Of a stretch of 45,668 nt of DNA, positions 16,526-25,333 are shown piece after piece. The stretch spans positions 1-45,668 of the forward strand of contig JANQMT010000049.1 in assembly GCA_028279945.1 (NCBI GenBank). Direction: 5' to 3'. The notes under the pieces were generated by a model, which saw only the letters and a list, made by a program, of their open reading frames with translations, searched no databases and was not told where the DNA came from. Both the position numbers and the translations under genes were made by a program. The stretch comes from JAKSCF01 sp028279945 (GTDB lineage Bacteria > Bacillota > Clostridia > Peptostreptococcales > JAAYPU01). Positions within the stretch are counted from its first letter, which is position 1. Each line of letters opens with the position of its first letter.

Positions 16526-16864
16526 ATGTCGGAAAAAGATAAACTGGAAGAATACTTGATGAACGGCATAAAAGGAACGCCTGAAATCAAAAAAGAAGAA
16601 AAAAAGAAATATCTGGGAGAATTTTCAGAAAGAGTTATCTTAGCGGTAGAAATTGCGAAACTGCATGAGGATGAATGCTTAAAACAGATAAACGATGCTA
16701 TAGAAAAGAATCAGTCCATAGATAAGATTATTGTTAACTCAGTATTGAAAAACACGATTAGAATTCAATGCATGAAAATGGCAAAAAACCATGATCGGGA
16801 TTTTAAATTGGTGGAGGGGGATACTTCTATAGGCATTGTACTCGCATCTAATACTGCTTTATAG
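16526..16864 (+). CDS. yueI: YueI family protein (DUF1694)
   Basis: 112 residues. It shares the YueI pattern: LEEYLMNGIKGTPEIKKEE, then YLGEFSERVILAVE, and a C-terminal DFKLVEGDTSIGIVLASNTA block resembling the GIVIAAD region of Bacillus YueI. The fold is small alpha/beta and the function is unknown. An ATG at 16523 is equally possible; I chose 16526 for its 8-base spacing from GGAGA. It lies 71 bases after the BrxD-like gene and ends at a terminator, so the two may be one unit. Confidence 0.75.
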   Translation: MSEKDKLEEYLMNGIKGTPEIKKEEKKKYLGEFSERVILAVEIAKLHEDECLKQINDAIEKNQSIDKIIVNSVLKNTIRIQCMKMAKNHDRDFKLVEGDTSIGIVLASNTAL

Positions 16865-16886
16865 AGCACAAATAATTGTTTTATAG

Positions 16887-16925
16887 ATTATTTTGTCGAT
16901 AGAATTGACAAAATAATTTTTTTTA
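16887..16925 (+). terminator. Terminator after yueI, overlapping the uxaB promoter
   Basis: A perfect 11-base inverted repeat (ATTATTTTGTC / GACAAAATAAT) with a 9-base loop is followed by eight T. The right arm contains the TTGACA -35 of the next promoter. It could instead, or also, be an operator, since the symmetric arms flank the -35. Confidence 0.7.
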
Positions 16926-16933
16926 TATATTAT
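16905..16933 (+). promoter_or_regulatory. Promoter of uxaB
   Basis: A consensus TTGACA (16905-16910), a 17-base spacer and TATTAT (16928-16933) form a strong vegetative promoter about 55 bases before uxaB. Confidence 0.75.
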
Positions 16934-16934
16934 T

Positions 16935-16953
16935 GATATATCAGAAATATATC
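16935..16953 (+). promoter_or_regulatory. Candidate operator over the uxaB transcription start
   Basis: The inverted repeat GATATAT-CAGAA-ATATATC directly follows the -10 element, so it would cover the expected start point. Its place suits repression by the GntR/FCD regulator encoded at 26949. The link to that protein is inference. Confidence 0.45.
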
Positions 16954-16987
16954 TAAATTAATCTACCAAATCTAAGGAGAATAAAAT

Positions 16988-18412
16988 ATGAGATTGAGCA
17001 GAGAAAACTGCAAAGTTAATCGTTATGATGAAAAGATACTGCAGTTTGGCGAAGGCAATTTTTTACGAGCTTTTGTTGATTGGATCATATATAAGATGAA
17101 TGGGGAAGCAAACTTTAATTCAGGTGTAACCGTCATACAACCTATTCGGGAAGGATTGTCACATCTGCTTAATGAACAGGATGGACTGTACACATTGTAT
17201 CTTAATGGTTTGAAAAACGGAAAGCCGGTTAGAGAAAAAATGCTGATTGATTGTATTAATACAGCCATAAATCCATATGACCGTTATGATCAATATTTAG
17301 AAACCGCATTAAATCCAAATATCCGGTTCATTATATCCAATACAACAGAAGCAGGAATTACTTATAATAAGCAAGATAACGAGAAAGACTGTCCGCCTAA
17401 AAGCTTTCCCGGCAAATTAACGGCTTGGCTGTATAAAAGATATGAGGCCGGTAAAAAAGGCGTTATCATTATGCCTTGTGAGCTGATTGATAGAAATGGC
17501 GATAAACTAAAGAAAATTGTTTTAAATTTAGCTCAAGATTGGGGTAAAAAAGAAGCATTTATGAGATGGATAAAGGAAGAGAATTTCTTTTGTAACAGTC
17601 TGGTAGACCGAATTGTACCGGGATTTCCTAAGGAGCAAATAAAAGAAATTTTACAAGAACTGGGTTACGATGACAAACTTGTGGTGGAAGGTGAACAATT
17701 TCATTTATGGGTAATAGAAGCCCCTGACTGGGTTAAAGAAGAATTTCCGGCAGATCTGGCAGGGCTGAATGTACTCTTTGTTGATGATATATCACCTTAC
17801 AGAACTCGTAAAGTAAGAATTCTCAATGGTGCCCATACAACCATGGTGCCTATAGGGTTGTTGTATGGATTAAATACCGTCAAAGAGGCAGTAGAAAATG
17901 AAACGGTTGGACAGCTAATCCAATCTGCACTATATGATGAAATCATACCGACGTTAGATTTACCTGAAAGTGAACTCAAAGCCTTTGCAAAAGATGTTTT
18001 AGATAGATTTAGAAACCCATATATCAAGCACTATTTAAAAAGTATTGCTTTGAATTCCACTTCAAAATTTGAAACCAGAGTATTACCTTCCATCTTAGAA
18101 TATAAAAAAAGGTTAGGCTGCCTGCCTTTAAAATTGGTGTTTGCACTTGCTGGACTATTTGCACTGTATAGAGAGCGCAATAACATTACTATGGCAGACA
18201 ATGAAGAAATAATTCAGATGTATGACAAAGCATGGAAAGCGTGTGGATCATCCAAAGAAGATTACTTCAAGATGGTTGAAAAATTACTGGGGCAAGAGCA
18301 AGTATGGAAGACAAACTTAAATAGAGTGGAAGGTTTAACAGAACAAGTTGCGGATTACCTGTACCTTATAGAGACAGAAGGTATGAATAAAGCTGTACAA
18401 ACAATATTATAA
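16988..18412 (+). CDS. uxaB: Tagaturonate reductase (altronate oxidoreductase)
   Basis: 474 residues, close to E. coli UxaB (about 483). A long-chain mannitol-dehydrogenase-family enzyme that reduces D-tagaturonate to D-altronate with NADH. Seen in sequence: the N-terminal ILQFGEGNFLRAFVDWIIYKMN nucleotide-binding motif, ISNTTEAGI, the CELIDRNGDKLK segment, and the VRILNGAHTTMVPIGLLYG block with the conserved Lys-Asn-His region of the family. The partner dehydratase UxaA is 7 kb downstream in the same locus. It has its own strong promoter and probable operator, and a 175-base gap separates it from the TRAP genes. Confidence 0.93.
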   Translation: MRLSRENCKVNRYDEKILQFGEGNFLRAFVDWIIYKMNGEANFNSGVTVIQPIREGLSHLLNEQDGLYTLYLNGLKNGKPVREKMLIDCINTAINPYDRYDQYLETALNPNIRFIISNTTEAGITYNKQDNEKDCPPKSFPGKLTAWLYKRYEAGKKGVIIMPCELIDRNGDKLKKIVLNLAQDWGKKEAFMRWIKEENFFCNSLVDRIVPGFPKEQIKEILQELGYDDKLVVEGEQFHLWVIEAPDWVKEEFPADLAGLNVLFVDDISPYRTRKVRILNGAHTTMVPIGLLYGLNTVKEAVENETVGQLIQSALYDEIIPTLDLPESELKAFAKDVLDRFRNPYIKHYLKSIALNSTSKFETRVLPSILEYKKRLGCLPLKLVFALAGLFALYRERNNITMADNEEIIQMYDKAWKACGSSKEDYFKMVEKLLGQEQVWKTNLNRVEGLTEQVADYLYLIETEGMNKAVQTIL

Positions 18413-18529
18413 AATTTATTTATAGTATTAAAAATGAAAGAAATGAGGTGATACATTAAAATTAATTGAGCAGGTTTATTAGTAAAGGGAGAACAATTAT
18501 AATTGATTGATAGGTGAGAGATACTACAA

Positions 18530-18550
18530 TTGATTATAAAAAACAATCAA
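18530..18550. promoter_or_regulatory. Inverted repeat in the dctP leader
   Basis: TTGATT-N9-AATCAA lies about 40 bases before dctP. A half-site-like attgattgata also occurs at 18502. It could be a second operator of the locus, but differs from the uxaB repeat, so the call is tentative. Confidence 0.3.
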
Positions 18551-18587
18551 AAGAAGAGTATAATTAAAAATGGAGGGTATGAGAAAA

Positions 18588-19604
18588 ATGAAACGTATAG
18601 TATCTTTATTATGTGTGATCATGTTAATTTTTTCTTTAACAGCTTGTGGAGGTAATGAAGATCCCAATAATAATGGCGATGCAGGCAGTGAAGATGTCAC
18701 TTATGAATTAAAATTTGGGCATATCTATGCACCTGGACATCCTTATTCAAATGCAGCTGATAAAATTGCTGAGCTTGTTACAGAAAGATCTGAAGGAAAA
18801 GTGAATGTTGTGATTTATGGCGCCGGCCAGCTTGGAAGTGAGAAAGACTTAGCAGATGGTATTGTAGCTGGAACTGTAGACGTTGCATATGTTGGGCCTG
18901 GAGAACTTGGAAAAAGATTTGCACCAATATCTGTATTTGATGCACCATTCATCTTTGATGGTCCGGAGCATGGTAATAAAGTTGTAAACGGTGAAATAGG
19001 CCAACGCTTATACCAACAAATGTCTGATGAAATCGGCATTACGGCTTTAGGATCAATGTATTATGGAACACGTTACGTTACAACCAAAGATTTTCCTGTA
19101 TCTTCGCCGGCTGATTTAGAAGGTAAAAAGCTAAGAGCACCGGATATGCCTTTACCAACAGCTGTTGTAAGAGGTATGGGCGCACAGCCTACTCCAATGG
19201 CTTTTGCAGAAGTATACTTGGCATTACAACAAGGCGTAGTAGACGGACAGGAAAACCCGATACCGACTATCTATACAAACAAGTTTTATGAAGTACAAGA
19301 TTATATCAGTTTGACTGGACATACGGTAGCCTTTACACCGGTTATTATGTCAAATGAAAAATTTGATAGTATACCGGAAGAATATCAACAGATTATAAAG
19401 GATGCGGTTCAAGAAGTCATACCTATGGAAATAGAAGAAACTTTAACTTTCGAAATAGAAAAACTAGAAGAAATGAAAAACAATGGGATGAACGTTATTG
19501 AGCCTGACAAAGCAGCATTCATCGAAGCTGCAAAAGAAATTGTTGCAGAGTTTGAAGAGCAATGGGGAGCAGGTCTTTACGAAGAGATAAGAAATGCAAA
19601 TTAG
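18588..19604 (+). CDS. dctP: TRAP transporter substrate-binding lipoprotein DctP
   Basis: 338 residues from the ATG at 18588; the ATGs at 18570 and 18579 overlap or crowd the GGAGGG site. The N terminus is a lipoprotein signal (LIFSLTAC, lipidated C20) followed by a flexible Gly/Asn/Asp linker. The mature part is a DctP-family receptor that catches an organic acid outside the membrane; R183 in KKLRAPDMP is the conserved carboxylate-binding arginine. Genes for the two membrane parts follow. The surrounding UxaB, LgoD-like and UxaA genes suggest a six-carbon sugar acid (galacturonate, L-galactonate or similar) as substrate. Confidence 0.92.
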   Translation: MKRIVSLLCVIMLIFSLTACGGNEDPNNNGDAGSEDVTYELKFGHIYAPGHPYSNAADKIAELVTERSEGKVNVVIYGAGQLGSEKDLADGIVAGTVDVAYVGPGELGKRFAPISVFDAPFIFDGPEHGNKVVNGEIGQRLYQQMSDEIGITALGSMYYGTRYVTTKDFPVSSPADLEGKKLRAPDMPLPTAVVRGMGAQPTPMAFAEVYLALQQGVVDGQENPIPTIYTNKFYEVQDYISLTGHTVAFTPVIMSNEKFDSIPEEYQQIIKDAVQEVIPMEIEETLTFEIEKLEEMKNNGMNVIEPDKAAFIEAAKEIVAEFEEQWGAGLYEEIRNAN

Positions 19605-19614
19605 TTAAAATGGT

Positions 19615-19653
19615 TGTAGATTTAGATGCTTAAGCATCTAAATCTACATTTTT
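19615..19653 (+). terminator. Perfect 34-base palindrome between dctP and dctQ
   Basis: TGTAGATTTAGATGC, a TTAA centre and GCATCTAAATCTACA form an uninterrupted 17-base inverted repeat, followed by five T. It can act as a partial terminator, giving more receptor (DctP) than membrane subunits, as is common in binding-protein transporters. Confidence 0.85.
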
Positions 19654-19667
19654 AAAGAGGTGCTGAA

Positions 19668-20135
19668 ATGAAATATTACGACAAAATTGAAAATTTTCTA
19701 ATTATGGTTGTTTTAGCTACCATGGGAATTGTATTAGCGTATCAAGTTTTCATGCGATATGTGGTCAATCAACCTGTTATTTGGAGTGAAGAGCTGGCCA
19801 GATACTTATTTGTTTGGTTTACGTATATTGGAGCAAGTTATGGTGTGAAGAGAAAGGCACATATTCGATTGGAATTTCTTCATAAACAGCTATCTAAAAA
19901 AGCTCAAGCTATTATAAATATATTCAGTAATTTACTAATGATTGTGGTATTTCTATACCTTGTACCACCTGGAATAGATGCTGTTCAATATCAACATCAG
20001 CTTTTATCTTCTGCCATGGAAATTCCCCTTAGCTTAATATTTATAGCAGTGCCTATAGGATTGATGATAGTATCGATACGGTTGCTTATGGATATGATTG
20101 AAGAATTAAAAAAACTAATAGGGGGTGAAGTGTAA
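19668..20135 (+). CDS. dctQ: TRAP transporter small membrane subunit DctQ
   Basis: 155 residues with four hydrophobic helices (about 8-28, 45-60, 82-103, 124-144). The VNQPVIWSEELARYLFVWFTYIGAS segment is the DctQ family mark. It pairs with DctM to form the membrane part of a Na+- or H+-driven symporter; in Na+-using bacteria these are usually Na+ symporters. Its stop overlaps the dctM start by one base (TAATG), showing translational coupling. Confidence 0.92.
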   Translation: MKYYDKIENFLIMVVLATMGIVLAYQVFMRYVVNQPVIWSEELARYLFVWFTYIGASYGVKRKAHIRLEFLHKQLSKKAQAIINIFSNLLMIVVFLYLVPPGIDAVQYQHQLLSSAMEIPLSLIFIAVPIGLMIVSIRLLMDMIEELKKLIGGEV

Positions 20136-21406
20136 TGTTAATCATGATTATCACATTAGTGGCTATGCTCATTCTTGGAATACCGGTATCTTTTTCTTTA
20201 ATAGCCAGCTCAGTTTTATATTTAGTGATGAACGATATTTCGCCGGCTATTGCGATACAGAAACTGACCATGAGTATAGGGGATTCTTTTACACTAATAT
20301 CGGTGCCATTTTTTGTACTAGCAGGTGCCATCATGAATACCGGAGGCATCACTAAGAAAATATTTAATTTTGCCAATAAATTAGTAGGACATATTACAGG
20401 GGGCTTAGGTCATGCCAACGTTGTAGCCAGTATTATTTTTTCAGGCATGTCAGGAACAGCTATTGCAGATGTAGGCGGCTTAGGTGCCATTGAATTAGAA
20501 GCCATGAAAGATGCAGGCTATGATGAGGATTTTAGTCTTGCAGTAACAGGTGCTTCATCTATTATTGGACCTATTATACCACCCAGTGTACCGGCTGTCT
20601 TATTTGGTGTATTAGCCGGTGTATCCGTAGGAAAACTGTTTTTGGCAGGTATTATTCCGGGCATAATTATGGGATTTGCCATGTCCGTTTTTATATATTT
20701 TCAAAGCAAAAAAAGAAATTATCCAAAGAGTAAAAGGGCCTCTTTAATAGAAATAGGTAGATCCTTCAAAGAATCTTTTTGGGCATTGTTGACACCTGTT
20801 ATCATAATCGGAGGTATTATTGGAGGCGTTTTTACACCGACAGAAGGCGCAGTAGTAGCGGTAGTATATTCACTTATTTTGACTGTAGCATATCGAGAAA
20901 TAAAATGGGAGAATATTCCTAACTTTCTTAAGCAAACAGCAGACAATACGGTAAGCGTTATGTTAATTGTAGCAGGAGCGGCTATTTTTGGATGGATTTT
21001 ATCGGTAGAACAGGTACCTCAACATATCACTGAGTTTTTCTTAAACCATGTTGAGAGCAGCTTTATGACCATTATTTTAATTACAGCTTTGCTTCTGGTA
21101 GTAGGAACTTTTATGGAAACCATTGCAGCCATCACTATTCTGACACCGGTTTTATTGCCTGTTGCCGTTAACGTAGGATTAGATCCCATACACTTTGGAC
21201 TCATTATGATACTCAACTTAATGATAGGTCTATTGACACCGCCTTTGGGTATGGTTCTTTATGTACTATCATCTGTATCAAAAGTACCGTTTGAACGCAT
21301 TGTAAAAGTAACGTTACCTTACGTAATTGTACTGTTTATAACGTTGCTGATATTTACATTTGTTCCTCAAATCGTATTATTTTTACCCAACTTATTATTA
21401 GGATAA
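20135..21406 (+). CDS. dctM: TRAP transporter large permease DctM
   Basis: 423 residues, about twelve hydrophobic helices. DctM carries substrate and cation through the membrane. Typical segments are FSGMSGTAIADVGGLGAIELEAM, GASSIIGPIIPPSVPAVL and MIGLLTPPLGMVLYV. The start follows a GGGGGTGAAG site inside the end of dctQ. It ends 14 bases before the next enzyme gene, so transport and catabolism share a transcript. Confidence 0.94.
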   Translation: MLIMIITLVAMLILGIPVSFSLIASSVLYLVMNDISPAIAIQKLTMSIGDSFTLISVPFFVLAGAIMNTGGITKKIFNFANKLVGHITGGLGHANVVASIIFSGMSGTAIADVGGLGAIELEAMKDAGYDEDFSLAVTGASSIIGPIIPPSVPAVLFGVLAGVSVGKLFLAGIIPGIIMGFAMSVFIYFQSKKRNYPKSKRASLIEIGRSFKESFWALLTPVIIIGGIIGGVFTPTEGAVVAVVYSLILTVAYREIKWENIPNFLKQTADNTVSVMLIVAGAAIFGWILSVEQVPQHITEFFLNHVESSFMTIILITALLLVVGTFMETIAAITILTPVLLPVAVNVGLDPIHFGLIMILNLMIGLLTPPLGMVLYVLSSVSKVPFERIVKVTLPYVIVLFITLLIFTFVPQIVLFLPNLLLG

Positions 21407-21419
21407 TGGAGACAAAAGG

Positions 21420-22502
21420 ATGAAAACTTTAATAAAAGAGTTCGATATATATAGCGCACAATCAACCCTATCACAAAATATTGCAGATGCCACTCATGAA
21501 ATCAGTGAGATTGCATTTTATGTCGTAGAAGTGACATTAGAAAACGGTGTATACGGTCAAGGCTATTTACTTTCTTTTCACTATTCTCCCAATGCCATAT
21601 TAGGAAGTCTTAAAGATATTAAAAATTTTATACTCAAAAATCAATACCATGCATATGAAACTCTAAAACTAAGAGACGATTGGGAAAAAGAATCTGAGTA
21701 TTTTGGAATAGAAGGCATTCAGAAATGGGCATATGCAACCGTGAATGTAGCCATGTGGGATGCTTGGGCAAAGACCTTGAATACACCTATTTGGAAGCTG
21801 TTAGGAAACTATAGTGATAAAGCCCCGGTATATGGAAGCGGCGGATGGCTTTCATATTCCGATGAAGAGTTGATTAACGAAGTAGTGGGTTATAAAAACC
21901 GTGGCTTTCAAGCAGTAAAAATAAAAGTGGGCTCCGATATAGAAAATCATGACATCCAACGACTTACTAAAGTAAGAGAAGCAGTGGGAAATGATATTAA
22001 GATTATGATGGATGCCAATCAGGGAATGGATGTGCCATCGTCTATACAACTATCCAATGACGCTCTTAAAATAGGTATTCATTGGTTTGAAGAGCCTATT
22101 GATCATACCGATTATGCAGGATATGAACGATTAAGAAGCAAAACCAATATTTCCTTGGCAATGGGTGAAAGAGAATATAATTTAGAAGCTCTAAAAGAGC
22201 TTATAAAAAGAAATGGTATCGATTTATGGCAGCCGGATATTATACGTATTGGCGGTGTAGAAGCATGGCTGGAGTCGGCTCATTATGCTAAAGCACATCA
22301 AATACCTGTATTACCCCACTACTATAAAGATTATGATGTGCCGCTGTTATGTACCATTACCAATGGTTACGGAGCAGAATCCTTTGATTGGATTGACGGT
22401 ATTATTGACGAACCCATGAAAATAGAAAATGGATTCGCATATCCAAGAAATAAACCTGGCTGGGGATTTGAATTCAAAAAAGAATGCTTAGTAAAGGAAT
22501 AA
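21420..22502 (+). CDS. Mandelate racemase/muconate lactonizing family enzyme
   Basis: 360 residues, enolase superfamily. An N-terminal capping domain (about 1-125) precedes a TIM barrel. Metal ligands are D198 (MMDAN), E224 (WFEEP) and E250 (AMGE); the base residues K167 and K169 (VKIKV) and H300 (VLPH) are in place, marking the mandelate racemase subgroup. Members abstract a proton next to a carboxylate and act as sugar-acid dehydratases, epimerases or lactone isomerases. In this locus a six-carbon aldonate or aldarate, or its lactone, is the likely substrate, but the sequence alone does not fix it. It sits between the TRAP permease and an SDR, four bases from the latter. Confidence 0.85.
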   Translation: MKTLIKEFDIYSAQSTLSQNIADATHEISEIAFYVVEVTLENGVYGQGYLLSFHYSPNAILGSLKDIKNFILKNQYHAYETLKLRDDWEKESEYFGIEGIQKWAYATVNVAMWDAWAKTLNTPIWKLLGNYSDKAPVYGSGGWLSYSDEELINEVVGYKNRGFQAVKIKVGSDIENHDIQRLTKVREAVGNDIKIMMDANQGMDVPSSIQLSNDALKIGIHWFEEPIDHTDYAGYERLRSKTNISLAMGEREYNLEALKELIKRNGIDLWQPDIIRIGGVEAWLESAHYAKAHQIPVLPHYYKDYDVPLLCTITNGYGAESFDWIDGIIDEPMKIENGFAYPRNKPGWGFEFKKECLVKE

Positions 22503-22506
22503 GACA

Positions 22507-23277
22507 ATGGGAAAGACAGAATTATTGAATGAGCTTTTTTCGCTTGAAAATAAAATAGGTATTGTAACAGGCGGCTCTAAAGGTATTGGATATGAAATAT
22601 CTAAAGTATTGGCTGAAGCAGGTGCAACGGTCTATTCTTTTAGCCGTCAATTACCTTGTAAAGATAAAGATCAACCCATTCACAATGTTAATTATATTCA
22701 AACCGATGTATGCCATTATGACCAAACCCAAGACAGCGTTGATGAAATCATTAAGAAAGAAGGACAATTGGATTTTCTGGTTAATAATGCTGGCATAACC
22801 ATAAAAAATCCTGCCGGTGATCTCTCAATGAATGACTGGGAATCGGTGCATAAAACCAATGTAGATGCAGTCTTTCACTTATGCAAAACCTGTTTTCCTT
22901 ACTTAAAAGAATCTCAAACTAAAGGAAGAATTGTTAATATCACATCAATGGCTGCCCATTTAGGCTTTACAGGAGTAGCACCATACTGTTCATCCAAGTC
23001 TGCTGTGCTGGGACTAACCAAGGCACTATCCGTAGAATGGGCAAAGGATAATATCTTGGTGAATTCTGTGGCACCCGGCTGGATATACACGGACATGACA
23101 AAAACGGTCAAGGATGACGATAGAATAAAAAAAATACTTGGAAGAATGACGCTTCATGAGTTTGGTCAAGCCAGAGACGTTGCCGGGATGGTGTTGTTTT
23201 TACTGGGAAGCGCATCCTCATATATTACAGGGCAAGATTTTGCAGTAGATGGAGGTGCTTTAAGTTATGGATACTAA
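22507..23277 (+). CDS. Short-chain dehydrogenase/reductase (sugar-acid type)
   Basis: 256 residues, classical SDR. The NAD(P) motif TGGSKGIG is at 21-28, NNAG is in the middle, and the catalytic Y160-x3-K164 pair lies in YCSSKSA. The C-terminal GQDFAVDGGALSYGY is usual for the KduD, gluconate 5-dehydrogenase and FabG-like group. The probable role is oxidation or reduction of a keto sugar acid in the same pathway; the exact substrate is unknown. The final 11 bases overlap the LgoD-like gene, and a GGAGGTG ribosome site for it lies inside this reading frame. Confidence 0.85.
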   Translation: MGKTELLNELFSLENKIGIVTGGSKGIGYEISKVLAEAGATVYSFSRQLPCKDKDQPIHNVNYIQTDVCHYDQTQDSVDEIIKKEGQLDFLVNNAGITIKNPAGDLSMNDWESVHKTNVDAVFHLCKTCFPYLKESQTKGRIVNITSMAAHLGFTGVAPYCSSKSAVLGLTKALSVEWAKDNILVNSVAPGWIYTDMTKTVKDDDRIKKILGRMTLHEFGQARDVAGMVLFLLGSASSYITGQDFAVDGGALSYGY

Positions 23278-24289
23278 AATGGAAAGAGTAATACTTAAAG
23301 AGCCCGGTATTATGAAATATGAACAAAGACCAATTCCAAAACCAATAAATCATGAAGTTTTAATAAAAATAAAAAAATTAGGGATTTGTGGCAGTGATAT
23401 TCATGCATACGGCGGTAATCAAGCATTTTTTTCATATCCAAGAATTATTGGACATGAAATTTGTGGAGAGATTGTAGATTCTAATGGTTCTAAAAGACTT
23501 AATATGGGAGATCGAGTTACAGTGATGCCCTACATGGCATGTTACCAATGTACGGCATGTCGCAATGAGAAACAGAATTGTTGTGAAAAATTACAGGTGT
23601 TGGGTGTACATCTAGATGGTGCTGCAGCAGAATATATGACGGTTCCGAAAGATTATGTCATACCTGTTAATGATATTGAAGAAGATAATGTTGCTTTAAT
23701 CGAACCTTTGGCCATTAGTGCACATGCTGTTCGAAGAGCAAAAGTGAATAAAGGACAGAAAGCTATTGTAATAGGTCTTGGTACTATAGGCCTGGGAGCG
23801 GCAGCCTTGTTAGAAAGTGAAGGATTAGAGGTAGTTGGAATAGATATCAGTGAATCACGCATTCAACATTTTGAGGATCAATTGAATCTCAAAGCTTACT
23901 CAGCAGAAGAAAAAAATTTAAAAGAAATCATTTATAAGCATTTCCATCAAGAATTTCCAATGCTGGTATTGGATGCAACCGGAAACAAGAAGTCCATGGA
24001 AAATGCAGTGCAATACTTATCTCACGGAGGTCAGTTAATCTTTGTTGGCTTTCATAAAGGGAATATTGAAATGAATGATATAGAGCTCCATAAAAGGGAG
24101 GCAACACTCTTGAGAAGTCGCGCAGCAACCAAAGATGATTTTTATTATGTAATGGATCATATAAAAAATGGAAAAATGAATCCAAAAGAATTTATGATTA
24201 CCCATAAGATACCATTTAATCAGTGGGTAGAGCAATTTGAACAAATTATAAATGATACAGAGCTGTTAAAATGTATAATAGAGTTTTAG
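23267..24289 (+). CDS. lgoD: Zinc dehydrogenase, LgoD-like (probable L-galactonate 5-dehydrogenase)
   Basis: 340 residues, medium-chain zinc dehydrogenase. Catalytic zinc ligands C41 (GICGSD) and H63-E64 (GHE); structural zinc C92, C95, C98 and C106. The segments GGNQAFFSYPRIIGHEICGE, IEPLAISAHAVRRA and LDATGNKKSM closely follow my recollection of E. coli LgoD (YjjN), which oxidises L-galactonate to D-tagaturonate with NAD+. That product is the substrate of UxaB in this locus, which strengthens the call. L-threonine or L-idonate dehydrogenase activity remains possible. It overlaps the SDR by 11 bases and is followed by a paralogue. Confidence 0.78.
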   Translation: MDTKMERVILKEPGIMKYEQRPIPKPINHEVLIKIKKLGICGSDIHAYGGNQAFFSYPRIIGHEICGEIVDSNGSKRLNMGDRVTVMPYMACYQCTACRNEKQNCCEKLQVLGVHLDGAAAEYMTVPKDYVIPVNDIEEDNVALIEPLAISAHAVRRAKVNKGQKAIVIGLGTIGLGAAALLESEGLEVVGIDISESRIQHFEDQLNLKAYSAEEKNLKEIIYKHFHQEFPMLVLDATGNKKSMENAVQYLSHGGQLIFVGFHKGNIEMNDIELHKREATLLRSRAATKDDFYYVMDHIKNGKMNPKEFMITHKIPFNQWVEQFEQIINDTELLKCIIEF

Positions 24290-24300
24290 GAGGGCCGGAG

Positions 24301-25317
24301 ATGAAAGTCGTGCAAATAGAAGCTCCTGGGAAGATTAATATTGTTGATAAGGAAATACCTAAAAGAAATAAAGATGAAGCTTTGTTAAAAATCAAATATT
24401 GTGGCATATGTGGTTCAGATGTAGCGGCTTATACCGGTAATCAACCCTTTGCGACTTATCCAAGGATACCGGGTCATGAATTTTCTGCTGAAATTGTTGA
24501 GATAGACGATAATGAAGACGGGCTGCAAGAGGGTATGCTGGTAACGGCTATTCCATATTTTAACTGTGAGACTTGTTATCCATGTCAAAAAGGAAAAAGG
24601 AATTGCTGTGAAAACAATGAGACCATGGGTGTTCAACGAGATGGCAGTTTTTCAGAATATATAACGATGCCGGTGAAGCGGATCATTAAAGCTCAAGGAT
24701 TATCCGCACAAGAATTGGCATTGATAGAGCCTTTTTCTATCAGCTATCATGCATCCAAAAGAGTGGATATGAGGGAAGGCAAAAAAGTATTAGTAATCGG
24801 AGCAGGTGCCATCGGTTTATTTGCATTAATAAGTGCAAAGATGAAAAATGCGGAGGTTTATGTTTGTGACGTTTATGGCCATAGACTAGAATATGCAAAA
24901 AAATTAGGTGCACATGGCGTGATCAACGCACATCATGAAGACGTAAAAGAAAAAGTAATGGCAATCACCAACCAAAATGGAATGGATATCGTCATGGAAG
25001 CCGTAGGTTTGCCGGAAACTTTTTTAAATGCCATTGAATGGACATCATTTGGCGGGCAAATTGTACTAATTGGTAACGGAAAAAGGCACACAGAGTTTAA
25101 TCATTCCGTTATTTTAAAAAAAGAACTTGATATTTTTGGATCAAGAAACAGTACAGAAGAAATGAGAGAATTGGTAGAGTTAGTAAAAGCCCATGATATT
25201 AAGGTAACAGATATCGTTAGCGATATTGTAGACTTTAAGGATTCTATTGATGCTTTTGAAAAACTTAAAAACAATGATGGCACAACCATGAAAGTTCTTA
25301 TAAAATTTAGCGAATAA
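24301..25317 (+). CDS. Second zinc dehydrogenase, paralogue of the LgoD-like gene
   Basis: 338 residues from the ATG at 24301, six bases after AGGAGGG; an in-frame ATG at 24271 lies inside the previous gene. Catalytic zinc C37, H59 and E60; structural zinc C89, C92, C95 and C103; Rossmann motif GAGAIG. It shares the GNQPFATYPRIPGHE block with the preceding enzyme but differs elsewhere (for example GSRNSTEEM near the C terminus and a longer hydrophilic loop), so the two probably act on different sugar acids or epimers. Family alternatives are L-idonate, sorbitol or galactitol-phosphate dehydrogenases. Confidence 0.82.
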   Translation: MKVVQIEAPGKINIVDKEIPKRNKDEALLKIKYCGICGSDVAAYTGNQPFATYPRIPGHEFSAEIVEIDDNEDGLQEGMLVTAIPYFNCETCYPCQKGKRNCCENNETMGVQRDGSFSEYITMPVKRIIKAQGLSAQELALIEPFSISYHASKRVDMREGKKVLVIGAGAIGLFALISAKMKNAEVYVCDVYGHRLEYAKKLGAHGVINAHHEDVKEKVMAITNQNGMDIVMEAVGLPETFLNAIEWTSFGGQIVLIGNGKRHTEFNHSVILKKELDIFGSRNSTEEMRELVELVKAHDIKVTDIVSDIVDFKDSIDAFEKLKNNDGTTMKVLIKFSE

Positions 25318-25333
25318 ATATTGAGGTGTCAAC

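Noticed and set aside
15198..16864. A complete BREX defence system
   Set aside because: Only a BrxD-like ATPase is present; no methylase, PglZ, BrxC or Lon-like gene lies nearby.
20125..20355. A small 76-codon + strand frame over the start of dctM
   Set aside because: It is a shadow of dctM in another frame with no family resemblance.
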